From NCBI GenBank assembly GCA_964361785.1, contig CAYIBX010000002.1:29654-93653 (forward strand): 64,000 nt of DNA, given 5' to 3'. Source of the DNA: UBA927 sp964361785 (lineage in GTDB: Bacteria > Patescibacteriota > Microgenomatia > UBA10105 > UBA927). Below are positions 40,485 to 51,160 of this stretch, one piece after another. Numbering within the stretch: position 1 is the stretch's first letter; the number at the start of each line of letters is the position of its first letter. The notes under the pieces were generated by a model, which was not told where the DNA came from, did not search any database, and saw only the letters and a list, made by a program, of their open reading frames with translations. The translations under genes and the position numbers were made by a program.

Positions 40485-40514
40485 ATTATCCCAATTGCGC
40501 ACCTTTAAAGTCAA
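40485..40514 (-). promoter_or_regulatory. Promoter of the RmlC-like operon, probably leaderless
   Basis: Minus strand: TTGACT (40,509-40,514), 18-nt spacer, GATAAT (40,485-40,490), then 7 nt to the ATG at 40,477. The transcript would start at or next to the AUG. Confidence 0.65.
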
Positions 40515-40530
40515 CTCCCATACAGATAGA

Positions 40531-42168
40531 ATGAGAACTATGGTAAGAACATACATATGGAGTGTGTTGATTGTAGGGTTTTTGTTTTTTTCTCTGTCGT
40601 CGACGTTTTATGAATTGAAGCGATCAGGGGATTTGCAGCCGGATCGTCAGTTTGAACTCGTACATAATTTCCCAACGGATTATAATTTTTATCTTTCGCG
40701 CATTCGTGAAGGGTTAGAAGGCAACTGGACGAGTGTAGAGCGCTATACTTCAGAGTCCCACAGCGGGTCGTTTATTCACGAAATGTATATTCTGATGGGT
40801 CACGTGGGGACGTGGGTAAGGGTGCCGTGGCATAGGGCTGGGGATATTTATCATGTGGCACGGGTGGTTCTTTCCTTTACCTTGTTGGCGCTTATTGCAG
40901 AGTTTTGTAAGGAAAGTTTGGGAGGTAAGAGATATTGGGGCGTTTTGGGATTTATGTTGGCAGTGACTGCCTCATCATGGTCAAAGCTTGTATATGTAGA
41001 CGGGGTAGCCAGATTTGGTGGCTACATGCCGTGGTGGTCTGTCATGGATAGTTTGCAGCGAATTACCTTTATCCCACATCTTTTGGCAGGACAGGCGCTT
41101 ATCGTTTTTCTTATTATGACGCTTGCGACCAACAAGTTACTAAGATCCGGCAATAGTATCTTTTTGGGAATTTTGGCGTTTGTATTAGGGTTAGTGTTTC
41201 CGCCCGGACTTCTCTTTGTATATTGTGTGATGGGAGTGTATGCATTATTTCAAGGCAAGGGTATGTGGAAATTAGTCACACCATATATACTTGTTTTTCT
41301 TATTAGTGTGCCCTCTCTTGTGTATTTAGGGCTTATGACTCAGGTTTATCCGTGGAAGCGGTTAGTGGAGGTAGATACTATACGGCCGTTGCCTTTTGAC
41401 TATATAGAATACGCAAAAGCTATAGGGCCTATGGGCCCCATAGGACTCATAGGACTTATATGGGCGCTTTTTCGGAAAGAAAAAGCTATGTATCCGGTAG
41501 TCGCGTGGGTGATTTCGTGGATAAGCCTCCTTTTCGTATTTAAGTTTGTCCCTGCGCAGAGTCCTTTGCGATTTTCTGAAATGATCCCGCATATTCCTCT
41601 AGGGATTTTGAGTGCGTATTTATGTTATCAGATAGGTCACTTAGGTCGCCTAAGCTACCTAAGTAGCTTAATGAAGACAATGCCGATGGTCCTAATAGCT
41701 TTTGGGCTTTTCCATATGTATTCTTCGTTTCTTTGGCAGAAAGACTTCATAGATCATAAAATACGCGCTACGACTCCTCTGGTGCCTACAGGAAGTTATG
41801 TGATGTACCCTTTAAAAGATTTCATCGCGGCCATAGTATTTATCCAAGATTCGACTTTAAGAGATGCTATCATTCTTTCAGAATCAACTGCAGGAAATTA
41901 TATTCCTGTGTATAGCGGCAATCGTGTTTATTTGGGGCATGATAATACGGTCCGCTTTGAGTCAAAAAAAGAAGAAGCGAAGCAATTTTTTTCAGGTATT
42001 ATGTCAGTCTCACAAGCGAAAGTCTGGCTTAACGAAAAGGGGATTTCGCGTGTATATTATGGCCCGCAAGAACAAGAAGATGCAGGGTTTAAAGACCTGA
42101 GCACTAAATACCCATTTTTAATCAATCGATACACTAATCCTCATGTGACGGTCTATTCTATGGAATAA
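40531..42168 (+). CDS. GT-C-like membrane protein, DYxxYLSQ family (member 2)
   Basis: 545 aa from the ATG at 40,531 (MRTMVRTYIWS); the longer frame would run into the divergent promoter. About 11 helices. The first loop NFPTDYNFYLSRIREGLEGN and the following YTSESHSGSFIHEMYILMGHV match the other two members. A short soluble C-terminal region (VYYGPQEQEDAGFKDLS) follows the last helix. It starts a plus-strand operon with a methyltransferase (2-nt gap) and a YfhO-like protein (ATGA overlap). It carries one copy of each 9-nt-period repeat family, both inside predicted membrane regions. Confidence 0.6.
   Translation: MRTMVRTYIWSVLIVGFLFFSLSSTFYELKRSGDLQPDRQFELVHNFPTDYNFYLSRIREGLEGNWTSVERYTSESHSGSFIHEMYILMGHVGTWVRVPWHRAGDIYHVARVVLSFTLLALIAEFCKESLGGKRYWGVLGFMLAVTASSWSKLVYVDGVARFGGYMPWWSVMDSLQRITFIPHLLAGQALIVFLIMTLATNKLLRSGNSIFLGILAFVLGLVFPPGLLFVYCVMGVYALFQGKGMWKLVTPYILVFLISVPSLVYLGLMTQVYPWKRLVEVDTIRPLPFDYIEYAKAIGPMGPIGLIGLIWALFRKEKAMYPVVAWVISWISLLFVFKFVPAQSPLRFSEMIPHIPLGILSAYLCYQIGHLGRLSYLSSLMKTMPMVLIAFGLFHMYSSFLWQKDFIDHKIRATTPLVPTGSYVMYPLKDFIAAIVFIQDSTLRDAIILSESTAGNYIPVYSGNRVYLGHDNTVRFESKKEEAKQFFSGIMSVSQAKVWLNEKGISRVYYGPQEQEDAGFKDLSTKYPFLINRYTNPHVTVYSME
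41421..41463. repeat. GGTCTTATA 9-nt-period repeat, copy 4
   Basis: TATAGGGCCTATGGGCCCCA and onward, coding for IGPMGPIGLIGLI. Confidence 0.65.
41631..41670. repeat. AGGT/CCTA 9-nt-period repeat, copy 3
   Basis: GATAGGTCACTTAGGTCGCC and onward, coding for IGHLGRLSYLSSL in a membrane region of GT-C member 2. Confidence 0.75.
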
Positions 42169-42170
42169 CT

Positions 42171-42923
42171 ATGTCACACACGTATCCATCATCTCTGTAC
42201 ACAACGATTGCTTCTATAGAAGATGATCATTTTTGGTTTACGTCAAGAAACCGAATGATTGCTTCACTTATTCGTGCAAATATTAGAGAACCGTACACGA
42301 CAAAGTCGTTTTTAGAGATAGGGTGTGGGACGGGTATAGTAATGGCCGTACTTGAAGGGCTAGGGTTTATCGCAACTGGACTTGATGTAAATACAAAAGC
42401 GCTATCATATGCGGTCAAAAGAACGAAGGGCAAGCTGATTCGACAATCGATATTTGGATTTAAACCAAAGAAGTATTATGACATCGTTGGAGCGTTTGAT
42501 GTGCTTGAGCATATACAAGATGATATGGGCTTTTTGCGCGCAAGTTATCATTTACTTTCTCCTGACGGTTATTTATTACTTACCGTTCCTGCAGGGATGC
42601 ACTTGTGGTCGCCCGTTGATGTCGCTTCGGGTCATGTGCGACGGTATGCATATGAGGAACTTTCAACAAAGCTAAAAGAAGCAGGGTTTACGATACAAAC
42701 CATACAGTATTGGAATTCGTTATTGCTGCCGGTATATAAACTATGGCATCAGAAGACGGGAGACAAAAAAGATGTCGTCGCGTCCCACCTTCAAAAAATG
42801 CCATACGCCATAAACATGGTATTGAAGTGGATTTTTTTGGGAGAACTTTTTCTATCGCGATTCATACAATTCCCTAGAGGGGCAACCCTCGTTGTGTGTG
42901 CACGGAAAGGCAACGTGAAATGA
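42171..42923 (+). CDS. Class I SAM-dependent methyltransferase
   Basis: 250 aa. FLEIGCGTGIVMAVL (G51-x-G53-x-G55) is motif I, and GLDVNTKALSYA supplies the acidic ribose contact. DIVGAFDVLEHIQDD is the motif II/post-I segment and LLSPDGYLLLTVPAG the motif III strand. The N-terminal EDDHFWFTSRNRMI is typical of the Methyltransf_11/12-like enzymes found in polysaccharide loci. It is translationally coupled to the genes on both sides, so its target is probably a sugar or lipid intermediate of the same pathway. The C-terminal hydrophobic helix (MVLKWIFLGELFLSRFI) may hold it at the membrane. Confidence 0.85.
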   Translation: MSHTYPSSLYTTIASIEDDHFWFTSRNRMIASLIRANIREPYTTKSFLEIGCGTGIVMAVLEGLGFIATGLDVNTKALSYAVKRTKGKLIRQSIFGFKPKKYYDIVGAFDVLEHIQDDMGFLRASYHLLSPDGYLLLTVPAGMHLWSPVDVASGHVRRYAYEELSTKLKEAGFTIQTIQYWNSLLLPVYKLWHQKTGDKKDVVASHLQKMPYAINMVLKWIFLGELFLSRFIQFPRGATLVVCARKGNVK

Positions 42924-44941
42924 TAAAACACCGCGTTTTTATACTGGCAATCGTTGGATACTGTATCCTTGTTGGTCTTGTATTTGGCCGAGCGCTCACT
43001 CCATCTTACGGCATGATGATTTTTGGCGATGACATACACAGGCAATATTATTTTTACCGAGAGTTTTTTAATCATTGGATTTCACAGGGCGTCTTTCCAT
43101 GGTGGAATCCGTATCTATTCGGCGGAGAGCCATTCATCGCAAATCCTGTGGTAAATATATGGTATCCGCCGAATTGGTTGTTTTCTCTGTTGCCTCTAAA
43201 CGTTGCATATTCGTGGCATGTAGCACTTCACGTGTTTTGGGCGTGCCTTGGAATGTATCTCTTATTAATTCAAATTGGTCCGATAGGTCTTATACGGCCA
43301 ATAAGACCTATAAGCGCATTTGTAGGAGGATGTATTTTTGGATTGTCTGGATTTTTTATGGCGAGGACGTTTGCAGGACACGTGGATGTGATTGCTGCCG
43401 CAAGTTTTATGCCGTGGGTTGTGGGAGCGTTTTGGAGGCTTATTTCATTACCATTGATCAAATTACAGCGGCCGCAGAGTTTTGGTCAAGAGGGTGTGAT
43501 AGCTACACTAGTATTTGCATTACAGCTTTTGGCAGGGTATCAGACGATGGCGTTTTTTACGGTCATAGCAGTTGGAATCATTGCGCTGATTTATGCAATA
43601 CAGATAAAGAGTCTTATTCCTTTATTACGAGCGTGTCTGGCTGGTGCGTTGGGTGTCGCTCTTTCCGCTATACAAATTCTTCCGGCAGCAGAGTTTTTTG
43701 GGCGTAGTATCCGTACCTTTGAGTTTCCCTACAGTTGGCATTCGTATGGGTCGCTTGAGTGGAAAAGTTTATTACAATTTATTAATCCTTTTCAGTTTGG
43801 CAATCAGTATACGTACACTGGCCCGCCGCCAAATTTTATAGAACACAGTGCATTTTTGGGAGTAGGGGGGTTGATGCTGGCGATGATAGGAATCATAAGT
43901 CTGATAAGACATATGAGACCGATAAGGGGAGTATTTTTTGTGATTGCTTTTTTTGGTCTCTGGGTTTCGTTAGGACCAAACGCACCGATTGATTTACAGA
44001 AAATTCTTTGGCAATTTGTGCCGATGTATCACTATCTTCGGATTCCTCCTCGGCATCTTATTCTGGTCGTGTTTGGATTGGCTGGACTTGCGGGGATTGG
44101 ATTTGATAGGTTGCCTAAGTCACCTAGGGTACTTAGGTCACTTATAGTAGGAGTGATTGTGGCGGAAATGGTGGTGTTTGCACGAAATTTTATTGAACTT
44201 AAACCTATTCCGGAAACGCGTCATGACAAAGAACTTATCGCATTGTTAAAAAAAGACACGCAGCCATATCGATTGCTGCAAAATTTTGGCGCATGGCTTC
44301 CTCAGCGTGACGGTTTAGATTTTGACGGTGTTATGGCGTATGGCATACATTCAGCGACAGGTTATGATCCGTCGATACTTCGGACTTATTACGAATTTAT
44401 AGCTCTTGCTTCCGGCAAAAGTGGAGAGACAGCGGTACTTAATGCTGATGTTCAGGTGCCATATCTTTCCGCAAGTTCTGCAAGTGCTATTGATATGTTA
44501 AATATTAAATACCTTATGGTGCCCATTGCCTACGATCCATTCGCAAATAACAGTCGATACATACTGCGACGTGAAGACAAAAAACAAGAGTATCGACTTT
44601 ACGAAAATACGACCGTTTTTCCACGCTTTTATTACGCCCAAAAAGAGTGCGGCACGGCAAACGTGACCTCATATACACCCAATAGAATTGAATTAACCGT
44701 CGCATCTACGTGTGACGATACACTGCTTAGTTCTGAAAACTGGTATCTCGGATGGCACGCGACTATAGATGGGGAAGAAGTCACTATTGGTAAGCTGAAT
44801 AATACTTTTCGAACACTTTTTGTTTTGAAAGGAAGGCATACAATTATTTTTGAATATAAGCCGATTATTTTTCTGTGGGGCGCTCTGATAAGTAGTATTG
44901 CGATACTGTCGCTTGTATTTTTTTCACTCCGTAGACTGTGA
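42920..44941 (+). CDS. YfhO-like multi-membrane glycosylation protein
   Basis: 673 aa from the ATG at 42,920, which overlaps the previous stop as ATGA. The first large loop WWNPYLFGGEPFIANPVVN is diagnostic of YfhO-type proteins, followed by ~12 helices. LRIPPRHLILVVFGLAGLA and the C-terminal soluble domain (ENWYLGWHATIDGEEV ... TIIFEYKP) complete the family pattern. Function in the family: transfer or flipping of lipid-linked sugars for surface-polymer glycosylation. The 3' end overlaps the convergent gene by 77 nt. Confidence 0.78.
   Translation: MIKHRVFILAIVGYCILVGLVFGRALTPSYGMMIFGDDIHRQYYFYREFFNHWISQGVFPWWNPYLFGGEPFIANPVVNIWYPPNWLFSLLPLNVAYSWHVALHVFWACLGMYLLLIQIGPIGLIRPIRPISAFVGGCIFGLSGFFMARTFAGHVDVIAAASFMPWVVGAFWRLISLPLIKLQRPQSFGQEGVIATLVFALQLLAGYQTMAFFTVIAVGIIALIYAIQIKSLIPLLRACLAGALGVALSAIQILPAAEFFGRSIRTFEFPYSWHSYGSLEWKSLLQFINPFQFGNQYTYTGPPPNFIEHSAFLGVGGLMLAMIGIISLIRHMRPIRGVFFVIAFFGLWVSLGPNAPIDLQKILWQFVPMYHYLRIPPRHLILVVFGLAGLAGIGFDRLPKSPRVLRSLIVGVIVAEMVVFARNFIELKPIPETRHDKELIALLKKDTQPYRLLQNFGAWLPQRDGLDFDGVMAYGIHSATGYDPSILRTYYEFIALASGKSGETAVLNADVQVPYLSASSASAIDMLNIKYLMVPIAYDPFANNSRYILRREDKKQEYRLYENTTVFPRFYYAQKECGTANVTSYTPNRIELTVASTCDDTLLSSENWYLGWHATIDGEEVTIGKLNNTFRTLFVLKGRHTIIFEYKPIIFLWGALISSIAILSLVFFSLRRL
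43274..43314. repeat. GGTCTTATA 9-nt-period repeat, copy 5
   Basis: ATTGGTCCGATAGGTCTTAT and onward, coding for IGPIGLIRPIRPIS. Confidence 0.65.
43889..43928. repeat. GGTCTTATA 9-nt-period repeat, copy 6
   Basis: GGAATCATAAGTCTGATAAG and onward, coding for IGIISLIRHMRPIRG in the second YfhO-like gene. Confidence 0.6.
44105..44147. repeat. AGGT/CCTA 9-nt-period repeat, copy 4
   Basis: GATAGGTTGCCTAAGTCACC and onward, but read in another frame as DRLPKSPRVLRSL in the second YfhO-like gene. Confidence 0.75.
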
Positions 44942-46277
44942 TGATAATCATGAGAGGGTAATATGGAATAAGATACCGGGATTCCGTCATGGAAAGATAG
45001 GAAATTGGGACAAGATTTATAAGATACATGATGCTATAGAATCGAACGCGAGAGCGCTTATCTATAAGTGTAATGATTAGTGATGGCAAAAATAAGAATA
45101 GAAAAATAGACGGCATGAACGTATCATAAAGCGTTCGGGATATTGATACATACGCATTCCATAGAGGATATGACGCGGTAGTTTTTATGATCGGCTGACA
45201 AAAGGTAATTGTCCCTAACGAATCACAATACAACGGTTGGACAGGATCAACAGCACCGAATGTTTGTACATTCTGCCACCACGGAGCGCGATGGGTGAGA
45301 GTTTTGACAAAAATACGGATGCCGTTGAATACGTATTCCGCTGGGTGTGTTTTTATAGCTGCTAACCCTACGTTTCCCAATGCTGTATCTACTGCTTGCC
45401 AGTCTCTCTTTGTGTAGGGCAAGATATAATCTTGCAGGTCCCAATACTCTGCATATTTATCGGTAGAGTTGGGGACAAATCGGCGAAGTGCTATGACGGA
45501 TGGATCGGATTTATTGGGATAGTAGTGGCCATCCCATACAAAATTTGTGTAAAATGGCATTTTTTTCGTATCAGAAAGCCCCCAGACTCCGGTGATTGCA
45601 TGATTGGTAACAATCCAGAAAACGATAATGATGAGGCCGGTAATTACTGAGAATACTAATGGTTTTTTTGGGCTCGTATGCTTATAGAGTTGCCATAGCG
45701 CTATAACGCCTGTCATAAGAAAAAGAATACTGAATTGATACTTAAGAAGTGTCATAATGGCAGAAAGAAGCAGTGCGTATGATAGTAGTGTGTTATCGCG
45801 GGTTTTGAAAAATTTAGTCATGAAAAATATGTAGGTAGCGACAGTAGTCTGGGCGGGTATTTCGGTCATCATAGAACTGGTATAGATAACGTTTGTTGGG
45901 AATATAAGAAAAAGAAAACTTAATAAAGCCGCAGTCTTTTCTGATACCACATCTTTTAGCAGGGCAAAAAGAAGAAGTGTTGTAGTCGCCATGAGAGTTA
46001 ACTGGATTATATGAAGAAGGATATCGCCACGCGCTAACGATCCGACAATCGATAAGAATACTCCATAGAGAGGAGGTGAAATAGTAGTGGGTTTACTATA
46101 CACAAACGGCGCGATAAAAGGATAGATACCGGTTTTGAAATATTGGCCAATGGCCCAGTAGAAATAGCCATCGATATTGGTATATATCCACAAAAACAGC
46201 ATATGAAAAAGAAGATAAAAAATGCCAAGTGCCGCAAAGATTTTTATGAATTGGTGTGAAGATAAAGTGTGTTTCAT
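44865..46277 (-). CDS. GT-C/PMT-type glycosyltransferase
   Basis: 470 aa, ~11 helices. The first loop, YTNIDGYFYWAIGQYFKTG, has D36 in the catalytic position, then PFVYSKPTTISPPLYGVFLS. The cytosolic loop SSMMTEIPAQTTVATYIF corresponds to the second conserved loop of GT39/ArnT-like enzymes (often '..s.E.pl.....'). The start is 4 nt after the stop of the upstream PMT-like gene. Probably uses a polyprenyl-phosphate hexose. The 3' end is antisense to the last 77 nt of the YfhO-like gene, so transcription of either may affect the other. Confidence 0.68.
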   Translation of the reverse strand: MKHTLSSHQFIKIFAALGIFYLLFHMLFLWIYTNIDGYFYWAIGQYFKTGIYPFIAPFVYSKPTTISPPLYGVFLSIVGSLARGDILLHIIQLTLMATTTLLLFALLKDVVSEKTAALLSFLFLIFPTNVIYTSSMMTEIPAQTTVATYIFFMTKFFKTRDNTLLSYALLLSAIMTLLKYQFSILFLMTGVIALWQLYKHTSPKKPLVFSVITGLIIIVFWIVTNHAITGVWGLSDTKKMPFYTNFVWDGHYYPNKSDPSVIALRRFVPNSTDKYAEYWDLQDYILPYTKRDWQAVDTALGNVGLAAIKTHPAEYVFNGIRIFVKTLTHRAPWWQNVQTFGAVDPVQPLYCDSLGTITFCQPIIKTTASYPLWNAYVSISRTLYDTFMPSIFLFLFLPSLIITLIDKRSRVRFYSIMYLINLVPISYLSMTESRYLIPYYPLMIIITVYGVKKIQATVSQYYLSERPTEK

Positions 46278-46281
46278 AGGA

Positions 46282-47910
46282 TTACCAATATTTTATAATG
46301 CAGGGGTCCTCACCCTTCCACCACGGCGTTTGGCGAGGTGTTTTATTATCCGTTCGGTTATCAAAGATCCAAACAAGTGGCGCGTTTTGTACTGTGATTG
46401 TTTTTGTCGGTGTGTGATGTAACAGGTATTCGTATGCATACGCAAAACGATAAAAGAATGATTGACGATTAAGAAGGATGACATAGTCTGAATCGTCGTA
46501 CCCATACGTATTGAGATTAGTCAGTAAATCTGGTCGCAAATATCGAGCGGCTACATCTGCTGCCATGACAATGTGTACTGTTGCGTTTATTGGGGCGTGA
46601 TCGTTTATCCATTCGACTGCATGTTTTTGTGATCCGCCCCAATAGTCGAGATCATACTTGCCAAAAGCCCCCTTGACGCCACCGACGAGCTCATTAAAGT
46701 AGGTAATTTGAAATGGGTGATAAGAGTAAAGAGTAAAGAGAAAAGAGAAAAGAGTAGAAAAAATAAGAATAGGACCAATAAGACGAATTGGTCTTATATG
46801 ATGTATTTGTCGTATGACAACATCAAATCCTATTGCGGCGATTGCTGAAAGCGGGAAAAGCACTTCTTCAAAATGTCTGATGCCGTCAATAACCCCGATG
46901 TGGGGCAATAGATAGCGGGAAAGAGGGAGGAAGAGCCAGAGAAACAAAAGAATACCAATAGGTCTTATATGTCTTATAAGACCAATAAGTCCTATAAGGA
47001 ATAATAATAAAATTGGAATCGGCGTGGTGATACCTAAATACCAAAATGGGTAATACCATGGAACATTTGTTCCTGAGCAGTACCAAGTGCCGTTGAGAAG
47101 CACTTCTATGTTATTGGTGCCTATGGCAAACGTGCGGTAGGCGTGATCTAGCTGTGCGATAGGATTAGGCCAGAAAAACCACCAGAGAAGAAAAGCGGCA
47201 ACGGGAGAGAGAAAGAAGTACCATAGCAAAGGCGTAGAGAAGCGTAGTAGGTTTCGTAGTTTAGTAAAAGAAAAATTTAAAAACAAGAGCCACGCTGCAA
47301 AAATTACAGGGATAAAAATACTGTTAATTTTGACATTGAACGCCACGGCAAACCCCAGTGCCGCTAAAAGGAGGTCAGAGAGTCGTTTATATCTTACAAG
47401 TCGCCATAATAGCCATATGTTGATCGCAAAAATAGCAGCTGAAGGCACATCTTTCATATTGTTATGCAGGTCGCTAAAAAATCGAGGCATGACACTTAAA
47501 AAGAATGCAGCAAAGAGAGCGACACGTTTGTTTATCGCTTTCTTTAACAATCCATATAACGCGAGTATTCCTCCAATTCCCCAAAGAATGATGGGAAGAT
47601 GGTATGCGCTATCTTGCGGGAGTATTTGTAAGAATTTATAGAGAAAAAGATAAGAGGCGACCGGAGGGATAGACATAAGCGGACCGTATGGCAAGCTCCA
47701 CGCGTTTCTAGGATCCGGCTCAACGTACGGCAATATTCTTGGTTCTAGTTGTTGCCAAGAAAGCCCTAAGAGTTTTCCACCGCCGAAAAGGTGAAAGTGG
47801 AAGTCCCACGTGAGGCCATAGTCATTGATGATAAAAATGTGAACAGCAATAAGAACTGTAAAAATAACGAGAGCAGTATGCTTAGATATCCAGCGAGTAA
47901 TTATATTCAT
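46282..47910 (-). CDS. PMT/ArnT-like (GT39-type) glycosyltransferase
   Basis: 542 aa, ~12 helices. YGLTWDFHFHLFGGGK holds D36, the catalytic acid, and MPRFFSDLHNNMKDVPSAAIF is the second conserved loop with the 'H.n..KD.p' pattern of dolichyl-phosphate-mannose-type transferases. The soluble end (HIVMAADVAARYLRPDL and following) matches the extracytoplasmic tail of bacterial relatives. It contains two copies of the GGTCTTATA-type 9-nt-period repeat, both in frame as I/L-rich helices. Co-directional with the gene after it. Confidence 0.74.
   Translation of the reverse strand: MNIITRWISKHTALVIFTVLIAVHIFIINDYGLTWDFHFHLFGGGKLLGLSWQQLEPRILPYVEPDPRNAWSLPYGPLMSIPPVASYLFLYKFLQILPQDSAYHLPIILWGIGGILALYGLLKKAINKRVALFAAFFLSVMPRFFSDLHNNMKDVPSAAIFAINIWLLWRLVRYKRLSDLLLAALGFAVAFNVKINSIFIPVIFAAWLLFLNFSFTKLRNLLRFSTPLLWYFFLSPVAAFLLWWFFWPNPIAQLDHAYRTFAIGTNNIEVLLNGTWYCSGTNVPWYYPFWYLGITTPIPILLLFLIGLIGLIRHIRPIGILLFLWLFLPLSRYLLPHIGVIDGIRHFEEVLFPLSAIAAIGFDVVIRQIHHIRPIRLIGPILIFSTLFSFLFTLYSYHPFQITYFNELVGGVKGAFGKYDLDYWGGSQKHAVEWINDHAPINATVHIVMAADVAARYLRPDLLTNLNTYGYDDSDYVILLNRQSFFYRFAYAYEYLLHHTPTKTITVQNAPLVWIFDNRTDNKTPRQTPWWKGEDPCIIKYW
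46769..46817. repeat. GGTCTTATA 9-nt-period repeat, copy 7
   Basis: AATAGGACCAATAAGACGAA and onward, read (minus) as IHHIRPIRLIGPI. Confidence 0.65.
46953..47000. repeat. GGTCTTATA 9-nt-period repeat, copy 8
   Basis: ACCAATAGGTCTTATATGTC and onward, the longest array, read (minus) as LIGLIGLIRHIRPIG. Confidence 0.7.
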
Positions 47911-47920
47911 ATGTATGAAT

Positions 47921-47946
47921 GTATTAGCATGTTACCATGCTAATAC
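47921..47946. terminator. 11-bp hairpin between two minus-strand genes
   Basis: GTATTAGCATG, a 4-nt loop (TTAC), CATGCTAATAC: a perfect stem filling the 41-nt gap between the genes ending at 47,952 and starting at 47,910. It may reduce read-through into the downstream gene. Confidence 0.6.
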
Positions 47947-47951
47947 GTGTG

Positions 47952-49562
<1,611 letters not shown>

Positions 49563-49611
49563 AGGGACATTGTATGCAATTTTTTTGTATCATGACAGTA
49601 TGGGAGAACAG

Positions 49612-51117
49612 ATGAGAACAAAGTTTCTTGAAAGGGTGGCCATGTTTGTTAGCCTTTTGGTTCTTGGTGCGTTGTTGTGGTATACGCTCCAGTTGGGATT
49701 AGTGCGATACTTTGACGCGGATGAATTGGCATATCTTCACTGGGCGCACAACGTATTTATAGGAGAGCGGCCGTATTATGACTTTTTTTCTTACGTGCCC
49801 AGTGGTTTTATGTATGTTTTGGCTCCACTTTTTTTGTTTGTCAAAGGTGCAGAAATTTTGACTCTAGCACGATGGTTTGCATTTTTGGTAGAGCTTGGGA
49901 TGGTTATATGTCTTATAGTGATCTATAAAAATTGGCGCGGATCCTTTTTTGGGATAGTAGCCGCGATAGTTTTTTTGTTTCTCCCAATTCCTCAAGACAA
50001 ATTGATAGAAGTACGACCTGATAATCTGGCGATGCTTATTGGGCTTATGGGGCTTATAAGTCAAATAAGACTTATAGAATTTCAAAAACAACGGAGTGCG
50101 TTTTGGGCGGGATTGTTTTATGGATTGTCCCTTATTATTCTTCCAAAGACCTTGCCGCACGTTGTCTTTGCGGCAGCCATAACATTGTTGTGGTGGCGTG
50201 AGGATTGGAAAAATCGCTGGGTGTATGTACGTGAGTTTATTGTGGGCGGTATAACGCCGGTTGTTGTATTTGTGCTGTTTCAACTGGTCACTGCAAAAAG
50301 TATGGCCGAGCTTAGTACGCTTCTTTATTCACTGACAAAGCTCCCCTTTGAAGTAAATAGAATTGCAGAACAGTTTTTCATGCAACCAGATTTATTTTTT
50401 TATCCTAATAGTATCTATTATGGCGTAGGGGGCGTACATGCAGGGCTTATCGCAAATCATGCTCTTTGGCTTCTGGGACTCCTGTTTGGCGTGTATAGAT
50501 TGTTTACCCCATTTGTGCCCAATGGGAAAAAGGGGATGTTTACAGAACTTCTTCTCTCCGGATCATTCTTTATTTACGTGGCAACGTTTATACTCTGGTA
50601 TCCTATGCGGCACGCGCAGTACCTTATCCCCATTGCGCTTTTTGTGTCCCTCTACGTTGCGGACGGGATAGAACAGGCATGGAAAAAAGCGAAAACGCAT
50701 ACAGTATACAAAGGAGTTTTTTGGGCATTCAGTGTTGTGAGCATAGTGTTTGGTTGGCAAATTTACCTCACGGTAACCATGCCAAAAATGGCCATGACAA
50801 ACAGAGAAGACATGCGTGTCATTTACCAGAGTCAACACATGATACCAAAGGAAAGTTATGTGTTGGATTTTGTAGGATCAACGATATATTTTCGTGATCC
50901 GTATTATGTCAGTGCGCTTCCGTTTGGACAGTACCCTTCATATCTTTCGCGACCATTGCCAACACTAAGCCGTATTCTTTCTCACACAAATACCCCGTAT
51001 ATCTATGAAGGGAGATTGGATCGTATGCAGACGTTGTCCATAGAGGACCAAGTGTATATTCGTATGCATTATATTCCTTTAGAAGCTACACACTTTTGGA
51101 AAGCGAAAGGATTATAG
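49612..51117 (+). CDS. PMT/ArnT-like GT-C glycosyltransferase
   Basis: 501 aa from the ATG at 49,612, preceded by GGGAG at a good Shine-Dalgarno distance; an ATG at 49,600 with TATCAT 6 nt upstream could give a leaderless start. RYFDADELAYLHWAHNVFIG carries D35 and D37-E38, the GT-C catalytic and metal-binding acids. PYYDFFSYVPSGFMYVLAPLF completes the first loop, and EVRPDNLAMLIGLMGL is the second-loop pattern. Eleven or so helices. Contains a GGTCTTATA-type repeat. Likely adds a polyprenyl-phosphate-linked sugar on the outer membrane face. Confidence 0.74.
   Translation: MRTKFLERVAMFVSLLVLGALLWYTLQLGLVRYFDADELAYLHWAHNVFIGERPYYDFFSYVPSGFMYVLAPLFLFVKGAEILTLARWFAFLVELGMVICLIVIYKNWRGSFFGIVAAIVFLFLPIPQDKLIEVRPDNLAMLIGLMGLISQIRLIEFQKQRSAFWAGLFYGLSLIILPKTLPHVVFAAAITLLWWREDWKNRWVYVREFIVGGITPVVVFVLFQLVTAKSMAELSTLLYSLTKLPFEVNRIAEQFFMQPDLFFYPNSIYYGVGGVHAGLIANHALWLLGLLFGVYRLFTPFVPNGKKGMFTELLLSGSFFIYVATFILWYPMRHAQYLIPIALFVSLYVADGIEQAWKKAKTHTVYKGVFWAFSVVSIVFGWQIYLTVTMPKMAMTNREDMRVIYQSQHMIPKESYVLDFVGSTIYFRDPYYVSALPFGQYPSYLSRPLPTLSRILSHTNTPYIYEGRLDRMQTLSIEDQVYIRMHYIPLEATHFWKAKGL
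50035..50080. repeat. GGTCTTATA 9-nt-period repeat, copy 9
   Basis: CTTATTGGGCTTATGGGGCT and onward, coding for LIGLMGLISQIRLIE. Confidence 0.65.
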
Positions 51118-51123
51118 ATTCAA

Positions 51124-51152
51124 TTGTCTAAATGGAGAAAACGTCGTATCAT
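51124..51152 (+). promoter_or_regulatory. Possible leaderless promoter of the GT2 gene
   Basis: TTGTCT (51,124-51,129), 17-nt spacer, TATCAT (51,147-51,152), 8 nt before the ATG at 51,161. No Shine-Dalgarno sequence is seen. Confidence 0.45.
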
Positions 51153-51160
51153 ACCGTGTA

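Noticed and set aside
41362..41592. Minus-strand frame (76 aa) over GT-C member 2
   Set aside because: Shadow of the plus-strand gene with no family resemblance.
43274..43314. IGPIGLIRPIRPI as a collagen-like or protein-level repeat
   Set aside because: The same DNA pattern is read in other frames elsewhere, so the repeat is in the DNA; the peptide follows from it.
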